From NCBI RefSeq assembly GCF_024623785.1, contig NZ_JANKBZ010000043.1:19353-83352 (forward strand): a stretch of DNA of 64,000 nt. The letters are read 5' to 3'. Shown piece after piece: positions 8,995 to 18,020 of this stretch (positions are counted from its first letter, which is position 1; each line of letters starts with the position of its first letter). The position numbers were made by a program, and so were the translations under genes. The notes beneath the pieces are model-generated. The model made no database searches, was not told the origin of the DNA, and saw nothing but the letters and a program-made list of their open reading frames with translations. The DNA is from Archangium lipolyticum (GTDB taxonomy: Bacteria; Myxococcota; Myxococcia; Myxococcales; Myxococcaceae).

Positions 8995-9639
8995 ATGGTC
9001 AGATGGGCGATGGGGTTGGGGCTGGTGGGGTGGTGCGTCCTCTGCTCGGCGGGCTGCCGGAAGCCAGCGGGGCCGGAGATGGCGGTGCCCGCCCCGGCCG
9101 AATCCCGTCCCAGCCAGAAGACCCTCGACGTCGTCGAGCTGCCAGAGTCCACGCCCCCCACCGCCGTGGCCCGCGAGGCCGCGCCGTCCTCGCTCCCCAT
9201 CGCCACCACCCAGGTGACGGACGAGGAGCAACCTCCTTCACGGCTGCTGGAGACGGACTCCGAATCCTGGGAGTGGCCGGAGCGTCGAACCGTCCGTGCA
9301 ACCTCGGAGGATGACGAGGAGCGAGCCTGGTTCCGAGAGGCCGCCGAGGCCGCGCGTGCTGGCAACACGGGCGTCTCCGCCTCAGATCCCGTCGAGGAGG
9401 TCATCATCGCCAGCGGCACCGTGGACGGGCGGGTGAAGCGCGTGCGGCCCGGCTCCATCGAGGTGAGCGACAACGAGGGCAACGTCTACGAGCTGCGCAT
9501 CGACGGCCGCAGCCGGGGCCTGCGCCGGGGCCGCCACATTCCCCTCAAGCGCATCACCGAGGGCACTCCCGTGCGTGCCTCGTTCGACCTCGTGGGCGGC
9601 GGAGAGAGCCTCGCGCGCGACATCGAGCTGCGGCGCTGA
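8995..9639 (+). CDS. Putative lipoprotein of unknown function
   Basis: A 214-residue protein with a lipoprotein signal (lipobox LCSAGC, cysteine at residue 21). A low-complexity Pro/Ala/Ser/Glu-rich middle follows. The conserved-looking part is the last 75 residues, EVIIASGTVDGRVKRVRPGSI-type beta strands ending in RHIPLKRITEGTPVRASFDL, which look like a small OB- or SH3-like beta barrel. I recognise no named family. The gene lies 66 bases after the M48 protease gene and could be in the same transcript. A strong hairpin follows its stop. Confidence 0.75.
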   Translation: MVRWAMGLGLVGWCVLCSAGCRKPAGPEMAVPAPAESRPSQKTLDVVELPESTPPTAVAREAAPSSLPIATTQVTDEEQPPSRLLETDSESWEWPERRTVRATSEDDEERAWFREAAEAARAGNTGVSASDPVEEVIIASGTVDGRVKRVRPGSIEVSDNEGNVYELRIDGRSRGLRRGRHIPLKRITEGTPVRASFDLVGGGESLARDIELRR

Positions 9640-9650
9640 GGAAAAGACGA

Positions 9651-9681
9651 CGGGCGGTCCCCCCATGAAAAGGACCGCCCG
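9651..9681. terminator. Hairpin with weak terminator character
   Basis: Arms CGGGCGGTCC and GGACCGCCCG are perfectly complementary with an 11-base loop, starting 12 bases after the stop of the 8995-9639 gene. On the plus strand no T-run follows; on the minus strand TCTTTTCC follows. It may end the upstream message with Rho help or act from the other side. Confidence 0.5.
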
Positions 9682-9862
9682 CCATTCACCCATCCTGTAC
9701 GTCGGGACTACGGAGTGGAGGAGCAAGCGTAGCAGTTGTACGTGTCGCCCGGCTCGTCGTAGTGGGTATCGACGTGTGTGTGACCCACCACCGATTCGCC
9801 CTCTCAACATTCGAGAGTGCACGGCATGCTCGAGCCGTGTAGACCGCACTCGAGAGGCTCCG

Positions 9863-11110
9863 ATGGTTTCCAGGATTTTTTCCGCTTCAACGGCTGCAAA
9901 TGTTGGCTCGAGAGCATTCGTCTCGCGATTCTTCCACCGGGCTCCGGGCGTGCTGGCGCTGGGACTGCTCGCGCTCCTGGCCGCGTGCGCCCGCAACGTG
10001 CGTCCCGCGGAGCCCCCGCTCCCACCGCGCGTCACCGTGGAGCAGGCGGCGAAGCTCATTCCCCCGGACGAGAAGGATCGGGAGGGCTGGGCGGAGGACG
10101 TGATGGCCGCGCTGGAGGCGCACCGGATGTACCCCTCGGCGGAGGCGGTGTGCTCGGTGCTGGCCGTCATCGAGCAGGAGTCCGGCTTCGAGTCCAACCC
10201 GCCCGTGGCGGGACTGGCGCGCATCGTCCAGCAGAAACTGGACGCCTACGCGGACAAGCTGGGTCCCCTGGGGCCGCCCGCGGTGAAGGCACTGCTCGAG
10301 GGCAAGGCCCCGGGCCAGAGACAGACGTTCGAGCAGCGTCTCAAGCAGGTGAGGACGGAGCGGGACCTGGACCGCATCTTCCGTGAGATGCTGGAGTACT
10401 ACGAGACGGAGTACCCGAAGTCGTACGCTGCGGCGCAGCTGGCGAGCACGCTCTTCAAGTCCACGCGGTTGGAGGACCTCAACCCCATCACCACCGCCGG
10501 CTCCATGCAGGTGAGCGTGAAGTTCTCGGCGGACCTGGCCGGCGGGGACGAGCAGGCGATGCAGCGGGTGCGTGAGGAGCTCTACACGCGCGGCGGCGGC
10601 GTCTACTACGGCACGGCGCGGCTGCTCGGCTACGAGGCCCACTACGACGACCCCATCTACCGCTTCGCGGACTACAACGCGGGCTTCTACGCCTCGCGCA
10701 ACGCGGCGGTGCAGGCGCAGGTGAGCCGCCTCACTGGCATCAACCTGGTCCCGGATGGAGACCTGCTCGCCTATGACAAGCAGGGCGAGCCCCTGGACCA
10801 GGACAGCAACTCGCTCAAGGCGCTGCTCGCCTTCCGGGAGAGATACGCCTCGGATGACCTGAGCGAGCGCCGCGTGCGCAAGGACGCGCTGCTGGAGAAG
10901 GAGCTCGCCTTCGAGGAGACGGACACCTGGAACGCCATCAAGCGGGCGTACCAGGAGGTCACGAACGAGACACCAGCCTACGCGCAGCTGCCCACGGTGG
11001 TCATCCGCAGCCCGAAGATGAGCTCGGAGCGCTCCACGGCGTGGTTCGCGCAGTCGGTGAACAGGCGCTACCAGAAGTGCATGGCCCGCTACGCGGCACT
11101 GCCGAAGTAG
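9863..11110 (+). CDS. DUF1615 lipoprotein, lysozyme-like fold likely
   Basis: A 415-residue protein matching DUF1615. From the ATG at 9863 (preceded by GAGAGG) the signal sequence ends in LLALLAACARN, a clear lipobox. The domain shows VTVEQAAKLIPPDEKDREGWAED, then VLAVIEQESGFESNPPVAG, which resembles the catalytic Glu-Ser environment of soluble lytic transglycosylases, and NPITTAGSMQVSV, RFADYNAGFYASRNAAVQ and FEETDTWNAIKRAY further on. A role on peptidoglycan is therefore plausible but inferred. It is convergent with the next gene, 36 bases apart. Confidence 0.85.
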   Translation: MVSRIFSASTAANVGSRAFVSRFFHRAPGVLALGLLALLAACARNVRPAEPPLPPRVTVEQAAKLIPPDEKDREGWAEDVMAALEAHRMYPSAEAVCSVLAVIEQESGFESNPPVAGLARIVQQKLDAYADKLGPLGPPAVKALLEGKAPGQRQTFEQRLKQVRTERDLDRIFREMLEYYETEYPKSYAAAQLASTLFKSTRLEDLNPITTAGSMQVSVKFSADLAGGDEQAMQRVREELYTRGGGVYYGTARLLGYEAHYDDPIYRFADYNAGFYASRNAAVQAQVSRLTGINLVPDGDLLAYDKQGEPLDQDSNSLKALLAFRERYASDDLSERRVRKDALLEKELAFEETDTWNAIKRAYQEVTNETPAYAQLPTVVIRSPKMSSERSTAWFAQSVNRRYQKCMARYAALPK

Positions 11111-11146
11111 CGGACCCCGGACTCAAGAGCCGGTTGCGTCAGCGGC

Positions 11147-12025
11147 TCAAGGACAACCGGAGCTCACCTCGAGCGCGTCGTACGCCATCCAGCCGTTGCG
11201 CTTGGTGCCGGTGGCGGCGATGACGTAGCCGTAGATGAACTTCATCGTCCCCGACTGCTGGCGGTAGCGGCCCGTGCTGTCCTGGACCCAGAGCGGGATG
11301 TCGATAGACGGAGCGCCGTTGTCGGTCGGCACGTCCAGGCGCTGGAACTTCGTGCCCGCCGGCCAGTGGTCCACCGCCGGGCCACCCAGACCGAAGCCCG
11401 GCACATTGAAGGCGAGGTTGGCCGAGCGCCGGCCATTGGCACGCACCAGGGGCAGGTAGTCGCCCGCGCGCTCGTTGCTCGACGTGGAGTCGTAGACCAC
11501 CTTCTTCACCTCGAGGTTGGTGTCGTGCCAGTTGCGCACGGCGTAGCAGGCCATCTTGGACAGGCCCGCGCCCAGTGCCGAGACGTGGCCAACCTTCTGC
11601 TCGAAGGACGTCCGCCCCAGGATGGCCGACATCGGCAGCCACCCGGCGCTCGAGTTGGAGGTCGACACCGCGAACGCATGGAGCTCGCCGGCGAAGGTGC
11701 GCGTCTGACCGTAGTTGAAGGCGGCGCTCGTCCGGGTGTTGGTGCCCACCACGGTGCCGTTGCCGTCACGGATGGGAACGCCCGTCACCAGGCCCCAGTT
11801 GTCGTCGGCGGGATCATTGGTGGGGACGCGATTGCCGCCGGACTCCTGCAGCTTGCAGTTGTACGGGCTCTCGAGACAGTACGTCCCGTTCACGCCCGAA
11901 TAGGCGGCCTGCTCCCGAGTCGAGAGCGCCTCACCCGCCCCCGTGCCCTCATCGGCGGGCAGCTCGCCGCCACACGCGGAGGACACCAGCGCCACAGTAC
12001 AAATCGTGAATAGCTCGTTTCGCAT
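11147..12025 (-). CDS. Secreted lipoprotein of unknown function
   Basis: A 292-residue protein. The ATG at 12025 gives a short lipoprotein signal (MRNELFTICTVALVSSACGG); in-frame starts at 12052 (ATG) and 12061 (TTG) also exist and no start has a convincing ribosome site. The mature protein has the segments TYCLESPYNCKLQESGGNR, SAAFNYGQTRTFAG, GRTSFEQKVGHVSALGAGLSKMACYAVRNWHD and a C-terminal YGYVIAATGTKRNGWMAYDALEV. Several aromatic-rich strands and four mature-chain cysteines suggest a disulphide-stabilised secreted domain with SH3-like parts. I do not recognise the family. Confidence 0.72.
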   Translation of the reverse strand: MRNELFTICTVALVSSACGGELPADEGTGAGEALSTREQAAYSGVNGTYCLESPYNCKLQESGGNRVPTNDPADDNWGLVTGVPIRDGNGTVVGTNTRTSAAFNYGQTRTFAGELHAFAVSTSNSSAGWLPMSAILGRTSFEQKVGHVSALGAGLSKMACYAVRNWHDTNLEVKKVVYDSTSSNERAGDYLPLVRANGRRSANLAFNVPGFGLGGPAVDHWPAGTKFQRLDVPTDNGAPSIDIPLWVQDSTGRYRQQSGTMKFIYGYVIAATGTKRNGWMAYDALEVSSGCP

Positions 12026-12127
12026 GACATCATGGAAGACCGTGCTCCTCATGGATGTCAAACGACTCCCAGTGCGCCCCCGTCATCTGACGGGGGCGGG
12101 TCTGGGAGGCGGGCGCTGGAGGGGTGT

Positions 12128-13588
12128 CTACTTCTTCACAGCGGCCCGGGGAGCGAAGTGCGGGTCGGTGATGCTCATCTCGGTGACGGTGCCGTACTTG
12201 CGGGCCACGTCACGGATGTCCGCGGCCTTGCCGATGAGCACCACGGTGAGGTCGTCCCCGGAGGGCACCACGCGCTGGATGGCGGCCTGGATGCGGGCCT
12301 TGTCCGAGCTGGCCACCTGGGCGGCGAAGTCGTCCACGTCGCTCGCGTCGAGCCCGTAGAAGGCGAGCTCGGACAGCTTGCTGGCGATCTGCAGGCTCGT
12401 CTCCAGGGTGGGCGGGAACTGCCCCATCATGTACTCCCTGGCGGAGGCGAGCATCGCGTCATCCATGCCCTTCTGGCGGTAGCTCGCGAGCACCTCCAGC
12501 GCCAGGTCCAACGCCTTCCCGGTGGACTCCGTCTTCGTATACGAGGAGACGGCGAACGCGCCCGGCTGCGTGTCGCGCATCACCAGCGAACCGGCGCCGT
12601 AGGAGAGGCCGGACTTGATGCGCAGCGCCGTGTTGAGCAGCGAGGTGAAGCGGCCACCGAGCACCGTGTTGGCCAGGGCCACGTCCACGCGAGCGGGGTC
12701 CGTGCGCGCGATACCGGTGTTGCCGGCCCAGAAGTAGGTCTGCGTGGCGTCGGGCTTGTCCACCAGCAGCACGCGCCGGCCCTTCGTCGCCTGGGTGGGC
12801 GGGGCCACCGGGGCCGGCGTGGACGCGCGCGCCCAGCCACCGAGCGCCGCCTCCAACTGCTTCGCGAGCTTCTTCGCGTCGATGTCGCCCACCACCGAGA
12901 GGATGAGCCGGTCACCGCCCAGGTGCGCCTTGGCGTACGCCAGCACGTCCTCGCGCTTGAGCGTGGCCAGCGAGGCCTCGCTGCCGCCCACCGGACGGCC
13001 GTACGGGTGCGTCCCGAAGTGGAAGGCCTGGAAGTAGGTACCGATGATGCCGCGCAGGTCGCCATCCTTCACGGCGGCGAGCTCCGACACCATGCGCTCG
13101 CGCGTCTTGTCCAGCTCGGCCGGCTCGAAGCGGGGCCGCATCAACAGGTCCGAGAGCAGCTCCACCATGAGCGCGGTGTCGCGCGACATGAACTGCCCGT
13201 AGACGTCGAGCCCCTCGCGGCCGGGAGACACCGAGATGGAGCCGCCCACGCTGTCCACCGCCTCGGCGAATTGCCGGGCATCACGCGAGCCAGCACCCTT
13301 CTGGAGCATCTCGGCGGTGAGCGCGGCCAGACCCTCCTTGCCCTCCGGATCTCCGAGCGCCCCACCGCGCACCTTCGCGCTGAAGGACACCATCGGCACC
13401 TCGCGCTTCTCCACCAGGAGCAGCTTCGCGCCGTTCTTCAGCTCCAGCACGGTGGCCTTGGGCAGCTTCACCGCGTCCCGCACCTGGGCCTGCTGAGCCG
13501 CCGGGCGCTGTGCCTTCGCGTCCTGGGCCCCCGCGCTGGAGGCCACCAGCAGCGCCGCGAGCGCCGCCTTCCCCATGAACACCTTCAT
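12128..13588 (-). CDS. M16 peptidase-like subunit without the zinc motif
   Basis: A 486-residue secreted M16 (insulinase/MPP) family protein with a signal peptide ([22 protein letters not shown]). Two M16 halves are present, but at the position of HxxEH the sequence reads [13 protein letters not shown], so the zinc site is lost. In the second half the Arg/Tyr substrate-clamp pair of inactive subunits appears to be kept ([13 protein letters not shown]). Its ATG overlaps the upstream TGA (ATGA, 13585-13588). Such an inactive subunit normally dimerises with the active one encoded just upstream, as in bacterial two-chain M16B enzymes. Confidence 0.88.
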   Translation of the reverse strand: MKVFMGKAALAALLVASSAGAQDAKAQRPAAQQAQVRDAVKLPKATVLELKNGAKLLLVEKREVPMVSFSAKVRGGALGDPEGKEGLAALTAEMLQKGAGSRDARQFAEAVDSVGGSISVSPGREGLDVYGQFMSRDTALMVELLSDLLMRPRFEPAELDKTRERMVSELAAVKDGDLRGIIGTYFQAFHFGTHPYGRPVGGSEASLATLKREDVLAYAKAHLGGDRLILSVVGDIDAKKLAKQLEAALGGWARASTPAPVAPPTQATKGRRVLLVDKPDATQTYFWAGNTGIARTDPARVDVALANTVLGGRFTSLLNTALRIKSGLSYGAGSLVMRDTQPGAFAVSSYTKTESTGKALDLALEVLASYRQKGMDDAMLASAREYMMGQFPPTLETSLQIASKLSELAFYGLDASDVDDFAAQVASSDKARIQAAIQRVVPSGDDLTVVLIGKAADIRDVARKYGTVTEMSITDPHFAPRAAVKK

Positions 13589-14979
13589 CGCGCCGCCTCC
13601 TTCTTCGCCTCGGCCGCGGCCTCGGGCACCAGCACGCCCACCGTGCGGTTGTTCTTCGTGAACACCTTCTCGGCCACCTTGCGCACCTGCTCGCGCGTCA
13701 CCGCCTCGTACTGCGTGGGCGCGCTGAAGAGCTTCTGCCAGTCCCCATGGAACACCTCGTAGGTACCGAGCGCCTGCGCCCGGCCGCTGTTGGTCTCCAG
13801 GTGGCGCCAGAAGTCCGCCACGACGATGTTCTTCGCCTTGCGCAGCTCCGCGTCGGTGACGCCGCCGGACACCACCTTGCCGAGCTCCTCGTCGAGCAGC
13901 GTCTCCGTCTTGCCGAGGTCCCCTCCCGGCGGCAGGTCCACCAGCAGCCACGTGAGGCCCGGGTCGAAGCCGGCCGAGCGGTAGCCCTCCACATGGATGG
14001 CCACCTGCTCCTCCTCCACCAGACGCCGGTGCAGCCGCGAGGAGTCCCCCCCCGTGAGGATGCGCACCAGCAGCTCCAGCGCGGGCGCGTCGGGGTTGCT
14101 GGCGTTGAAGCCGTGGAAGGCCATCTGCAGCAGCGGGGCCTGCGCCAGCTTGCGCACCACCACCCGGCGCTCGCCCTGCTGCGGCGGCTCCTGGGTGCGC
14201 ACCGGCTCGGGCGCGGGCTGGGCCGGGATGGGCTCCAGGTACTTCTCCGCGAGCGAGAAGATCTCCTCGGGCGTGACGGCCCCCACCACGATGAGCGTGG
14301 CGTTGTTGGGCGCGTAGTAGGTGCGGAAGTAGCGCTCCAGGTCCTCCTGCTTCCAGCTCTCGATGTCCGAGGGCCAGCCGATGGTCGGAATCTGGTACGG
14401 GTGGGCCACGAAGGCGGTGGACTGCACCTGCTCCATGAGCAGGCCGGCGTTGTTGTTGTCCACGCTGGAGCGCCGCTCCGAGTAGACGACGCCGCGCTCG
14501 CTCTCCACCACCTTGGGGTCGATGGAGAGGTACTGCAGCCGGTCCGCCTCCAGGTCGAAGATGGTCTCCAGCGCCGAGCGCGGGAACCCGTCCATGTACA
14601 CGGTGACGTCCTCGGAGGTGTAGGCGTTGTTGCGGCCGCCGTGCGCCTCCATGACGCGGTCGAACTCACCGGGGCCGTACTTCTTCGCGCCGTTGAACAT
14701 CATGTGCTCGAAGAAGTGGGACAGGCCGGTGATGCCGGGGCGCTCGTTGCGGCTGCCCACGCGGAACCAGTTGAAGAGCGAGATGCTGGGGTTGTCCGGG
14801 TCCGACCAGACGATGATCTTCAACCCGTTCTTCAGCGTCTTCGTCCGCACGTTGGCGCCGGGCTTCTGCGCGGCGGTGGCGGTGGACGACGTCTCGGTCC
14901 GCACGGCGCGACCCTGGGCGCACGCGGCCGAACCGGCCAGCAGCATCAACCCCGTGACGAGCAACTTCTGTCTGAACAT
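13585..14979 (-). CDS. M16 zinc peptidase, catalytic subunit
   Basis: A 464-residue secreted M16 protease with signal peptide/lipobox-like start ([10 protein letters not shown]). The inverted zinc motif HFFEH is at residues 88-92, followed by [15 protein letters not shown] and [12 protein letters not shown], and the third ligand Glu in [11 protein letters not shown]. The C-terminal half carries the [15 protein letters not shown] and [14 protein letters not shown] segments. It is the first gene of a translationally coupled pair with the zinc-less M16 subunit. Together they would form a periplasmic heterodimeric oligopeptidase; the substrate is unknown. Confidence 0.92.
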   Translation of the reverse strand: MFRQKLLVTGLMLLAGSAACAQGRAVRTETSSTATAAQKPGANVRTKTLKNGLKIIVWSDPDNPSISLFNWFRVGSRNERPGITGLSHFFEHMMFNGAKKYGPGEFDRVMEAHGGRNNAYTSEDVTVYMDGFPRSALETIFDLEADRLQYLSIDPKVVESERGVVYSERRSSVDNNNAGLLMEQVQSTAFVAHPYQIPTIGWPSDIESWKQEDLERYFRTYYAPNNATLIVVGAVTPEEIFSLAEKYLEPIPAQPAPEPVRTQEPPQQGERRVVVRKLAQAPLLQMAFHGFNASNPDAPALELLVRILTGGDSSRLHRRLVEEEQVAIHVEGYRSAGFDPGLTWLLVDLPPGGDLGKTETLLDEELGKVVSGGVTDAELRKAKNIVVADFWRHLETNSGRAQALGTYEVFHGDWQKLFSAPTQYEAVTREQVRKVAEKVFTKNNRTVGVLVPEAAAEAKKEAAR

Positions 14980-15047
14980 CCGCTCTCCCTATGCGAAGGC
15001 ACCCCTCAACGAGGGGAACTGCGGGTTATTCCCCGGAGAGCTGGCCG

Positions 15048-16700
15048 TCAAGCCACCGATGCGTACGGGAAGGCCGGGACGGACCCGAGCGACGGAGGTG
15101 TCTCCCCGTGCAGGGGCCCGTGGATCCACCCGCGCAGCGCGGCGGTGAGCCAGCTGAGGTGTGAGCCGCGCACCGCGCCGAAGAGGTAGCGGTCCGGGCG
15201 GAGGACGGCGATGTCCACCTTGTGCTCGCGGAACCACGCGTCGAGCTTGCCCTCGACGTCCACCGCCTCGCCCGGCTCGGCCACGCCGGAGCGCGGAGGG
15301 ATGACGCGCACGCAGCGGGCGCCAATGCTGTCGGCGAGCGCCTGCGCGGCCCGGCGCGAGGCCTCCGGAGTATCCGGGTGCACCACCACCGAGAAGCCGG
15401 GGCCCAGCAGCTCGTCCAACCGCAGCAGCCCTCCCCCCGGAACGCCCACGCGGGGCTGCGGGAAGTAGGACCCCTCGGGGGCCTGACGGTGGGCGCGCGA
15501 GCCCCCCAGCATGAAGCCGCGGGTGATGAGGGGCTGGGGCTTGAACTCGAAGTCGCGGATGAAGCGCTGCGCGCGCGGGATGCGGTGGATCGCCTTGAGG
15601 AGGTTGTCGCGCAGGAACGCGACCGGGCGGCTGCCCGTGAGCATGACCTTGCCCAGGTTCACGCTGGTTTCGATCATCGCCTGCGCGTGGGGGCGGCGCT
15701 CCTGCTCGTAGGAATCGAGGAGCGGCTCATCGGCGTGGCCCTGGAGGACGGCCGCGAGCTTCCAGGAGAGGTTGGCGGCGTCGCGCAGGCCGGAGCAGAG
15801 CCCCTGGCCCAGGAAAGGGGGCATGAGGTGGGCGGCATCGCCGAGCAGGAACATCCGCCCGTCCCGCCAGCGCGAGGCCACGCGGCTGTTGGTGATGTAG
15901 GCGGCGGCGCGGAGGATGGTGGCGCGATCCGGGTCCACGTGGGGGGCGATGAACTCGCGGATGCGCTCGGGGCGCAGCAGGTCCTCCTGCTTCTCCTCCG
16001 GGCGGATCCGGCACTCGATGCGCATCTCGTTGCCGGCACAGCGGGTGACGAAGATGTGACGGTAGGGGTCGCAGATCATGCGACTGATGGGCGGAGGCGT
16101 GTCGTGCAGGAGGAGGGAGATGGCGATGGTGCCCTCCTCGTCGGTGGAGCCCACCATGTCGATGCCGGCGAGCTGGCGCACGGCGCTGCGGCCCCCGTCA
16201 CAGGCCAGGAGGTAGCGGGCACGCACGATGCGCTCGGCGCCCTGGGGGTCGCGGACGGAGACCGAGATGCGCTCGGCGTCCTGCGTGTAGGACTCGACGC
16301 AATGACCGAGCCGGAAGTCGACGTGGGGGAAGCGCGAGAGCCCCTGGCGCAGCACCTGCTCGAGATAAGGCTGGCTGAAGAAGCGGAGGACGGGGAAGCC
16401 GAAGCCGAAGTCGAGTCCCTGGGCGACGACGCGGGCGAAGAGCTCGCCCGAGCCCCCGACGAACTCCACCTCGGGGCAGTCGTACATATGGGCATCCAGG
16501 ACGTTGGCGAGGCCGACGGCCTGGTAGATGCGCATGGCCTCGTCGTCACAGGTGATGGCGCGAGGCTGGCTGTGGGGGGTGAGGTCACGCTCGAGGACGA
16601 GCGTCCGCACCCCATACAGACCGAGGAAGTTGGCCGTCAGCGCACCCACCGGGCCGCATCCGGCGATGAGCACGTCCGTCTCTTCGACCTGGGGCGTCAT
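15048..16700 (-). CDS. FAD-dependent aromatic monooxygenase (MhpA-like)
   Basis: A 550-residue class A flavoprotein monooxygenase. The ATG at 16700 follows GGAG at a good distance. The Rossmann motif GCGPVGALTANFLG is at residues 14-27, with LVLERD ending the second strand. The DG motif appears as CDGGRSAVRQLAGID, and the GD motif as MFLLGDAAHLMPPFLGQGLCSGLRDAANLSWKL. About 150 further residues form a thioredoxin-like C-terminal domain as in MhpA (3-(3-hydroxyphenyl)propionate hydroxylase) and polyketide hydroxylases. The substrate is not deducible. It diverges from the 7-deazaguanine locus, and a perfect palindrome lies between them. Confidence 0.88.
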   Translation of the reverse strand: MTPQVEETDVLIAGCGPVGALTANFLGLYGVRTLVLERDLTPHSQPRAITCDDEAMRIYQAVGLANVLDAHMYDCPEVEFVGGSGELFARVVAQGLDFGFGFPVLRFFSQPYLEQVLRQGLSRFPHVDFRLGHCVESYTQDAERISVSVRDPQGAERIVRARYLLACDGGRSAVRQLAGIDMVGSTDEEGTIAISLLLHDTPPPISRMICDPYRHIFVTRCAGNEMRIECRIRPEEKQEDLLRPERIREFIAPHVDPDRATILRAAAYITNSRVASRWRDGRMFLLGDAAHLMPPFLGQGLCSGLRDAANLSWKLAAVLQGHADEPLLDSYEQERRPHAQAMIETSVNLGKVMLTGSRPVAFLRDNLLKAIHRIPRAQRFIRDFEFKPQPLITRGFMLGGSRAHRQAPEGSYFPQPRVGVPGGGLLRLDELLGPGFSVVVHPDTPEASRRAAQALADSIGARCVRVIPPRSGVAEPGEAVDVEGKLDAWFREHKVDIAVLRPDRYLFGAVRGSHLSWLTAALRGWIHGPLHGETPPSLGSVPAFPYASVA

Positions 16701-16850
16701 GGAACTCCGAACTCCTGCCTGGGAGACCCCCGGGATGGGGTCCTGGCAGGCGGGAATGTACCGGATGGCGGGCGGCCCACCACAGCCCATGTCGTGGACG
16801 CCCCTCCGTAGCTTGCCCGCCCGTCGAGCGGCCATCTCTTCATTCCAGCG

Positions 16851-16871
16851 ATATGACTTCCCAAGTCATAT
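16851..16871. promoter_or_regulatory. Perfect palindrome, likely operator
   Basis: Nine-base arms ATATGACTT (16851-16859) and AAGTCATAT (16863-16871) are separated by CCC. The site is AT-rich in a GC-rich background and lies in the 334-base gap between two divergent genes, 151 bases before the monooxygenase ATG and 164 before the DpdC-like ATG. A dimeric repressor (TetR/MarR/GntR type) would fit. Nothing else recognisable is in the gap. Confidence 0.55.
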
Positions 16872-17034
16872 GCGGCCACACTACATTGGCGGTCTTCACC
16901 TTGTGCGGTCCACGGGCATGGCGCGTGGACTTCACCTGGAGAGTCAATCATCGAGGGCCAGACCACCCGACTCACTGAATCGACCCGCCGCCCCTTATTT
17001 CTGGGTATACCCACCTTGCATCACTCCACCCCCC

Positions 17035-17973
17035 ATGCGCACGGACCTCCATATCATCGCCAGCTGCACCAAGAGGAAGCGGGCTCCGGTCCCCCCGGAG
17101 CTGCGCCTGCGGGAGCTGCGCGAGACGACGCCCGACGCCCGGGCCCGGCGCTGGTGGAGCCGACTGCACGAGCATCCGCACCCCCCCCTGCCCGCGGAGT
17201 CCCTGTACGCGGGCGAGCACTGGCGTGTCGTCCTGGAGCTGCCCTCCCTGGCCCGTCAGGCCCGGCTCCGGCCGCGGCTGTGGGTGGCTTCGGCCGGCTA
17301 CGGGCTCATCCCCTCGGATGCTCCCATTCGTCCCTACTCGGCCACCTTCTCCCGGGACGACGAGGACTCCGTCGGAGCCCTGTCACGGCAGTGGTGGATG
17401 GCACTCGCCCGGGAGGCGGGTCCCGCCCCCGGAGAGCCCCGGCTCCTCCACCACCTGGCACGCGCCTCCCCCGACGCCCGCATCCTGGTGGTGGCCTCGC
17501 CCTCCTATATCGGTGCGCTCGAGGAGGACCTGGCGCTCGCGGCCCGCGCCCTGCACCGCCCCGAGCACCTGCTCGTCATCTCCGCGCCCGGCCCCACCTC
17601 CCGGGGCGTGCTCGCGCCCCACTGGGTCCCCTCGAGCGCCCGGCTCCAGGCCGCCATGGGCGGCACCCGGAACGCCCTGAGTGTCCGGATCGCGAAGGAC
17701 CTGCTGAGGCGCGCGCACAGGGAGGACGTAACGGATTTGGACGCCGCCAGGGTCCAGGGTTATTACGGGCGTCTGATCCACCGCAGCGCGCCTCCTCCGC
17801 GCTTGCAGCGGACGCCCATGACGGACGACGAGGTACGGCGGTTCATCGCGCGGGAGATGCGTACGGAGCAACGGACATGGAGCGCCATGCTGCGGCGGCT
17901 GCGCGACAGCGGCCTCGCCTGCGAGCAGCAGCGCTTCCGCCGGCTCTTCCACGAGCTCCAGGAGCGCCCATGA
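17035..17973 (+). CDS. DUF6884/YaaA-like protein, probable DpdC-type enzyme of a deazaguanine DNA locus
   Basis: A 312-residue protein. It opens with LHIIASCTKRKR, a Cys-Thr-Lys-rich motif, and carries SLYAGEHWRVV and LWVASAGYGLIPSDAPIRPYSATFS, the hallmark SCxxxK ... SAxYGL pattern of DUF6884/YaaA (DUF328) relatives. A DDEVRRFIAREM tail follows. Downstream lie DpdA-like and DpdB-like genes. In Salmonella Montevideo, DpdC converts 7-cyano-7-deazaguanine in DNA to the 7-amido form, and I recall DpdC as a distant YaaA relative, so a DpdC-type role is the best guess. The assignment rests mainly on gene order. Its stop overlaps the ATG of a 16-codon open frame that leads into dpdA. Confidence 0.6.
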   Translation: MRTDLHIIASCTKRKRAPVPPELRLRELRETTPDARARRWWSRLHEHPHPPLPAESLYAGEHWRVVLELPSLARQARLRPRLWVASAGYGLIPSDAPIRPYSATFSRDDEDSVGALSRQWWMALAREAGPAPGEPRLLHHLARASPDARILVVASPSYIGALEEDLALAARALHRPEHLLVISAPGPTSRGVLAPHWVPSSARLQAAMGGTRNALSVRIAKDLLRRAHREDVTDLDAARVQGYYGRLIHRSAPPPRLQRTPMTDDEVRRFIAREMRTEQRTWSAMLRRLRDSGLACEQQRFRRLFHELQERP

Positions 17974-18020
17974 GCCGCCTCCCCCCGCTGCCCCTTCCCC
18001 ACCTCTGGATGCTCGCGTGA
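17970..18020 (+). CDS. 16-codon bridging open frame, possible translational coupler
   Basis: ATG overlaps the TGA of the upstream gene (ATGA), and its own TGA overlaps the GTG of dpdA (GTGA). A good ribosome site, AGGAG, lies five bases upstream inside the preceding gene. The peptide is MSRLPPLPLPHLWMLA. The dpdA GTG lacks a ribosome site of its own, so reinitiation through this frame would explain how dpdA is translated. It may have no function as a peptide. Confidence 0.45.
   Translation: MSRLPPLPLPHLWMLA

Noticed and set aside
11111..11146. CCGGTTG/CAACCGG hairpin between convergent genes as a terminator.
   Set aside because: The stem is only seven bases with a long loop and no T-run, so it is not convincing.
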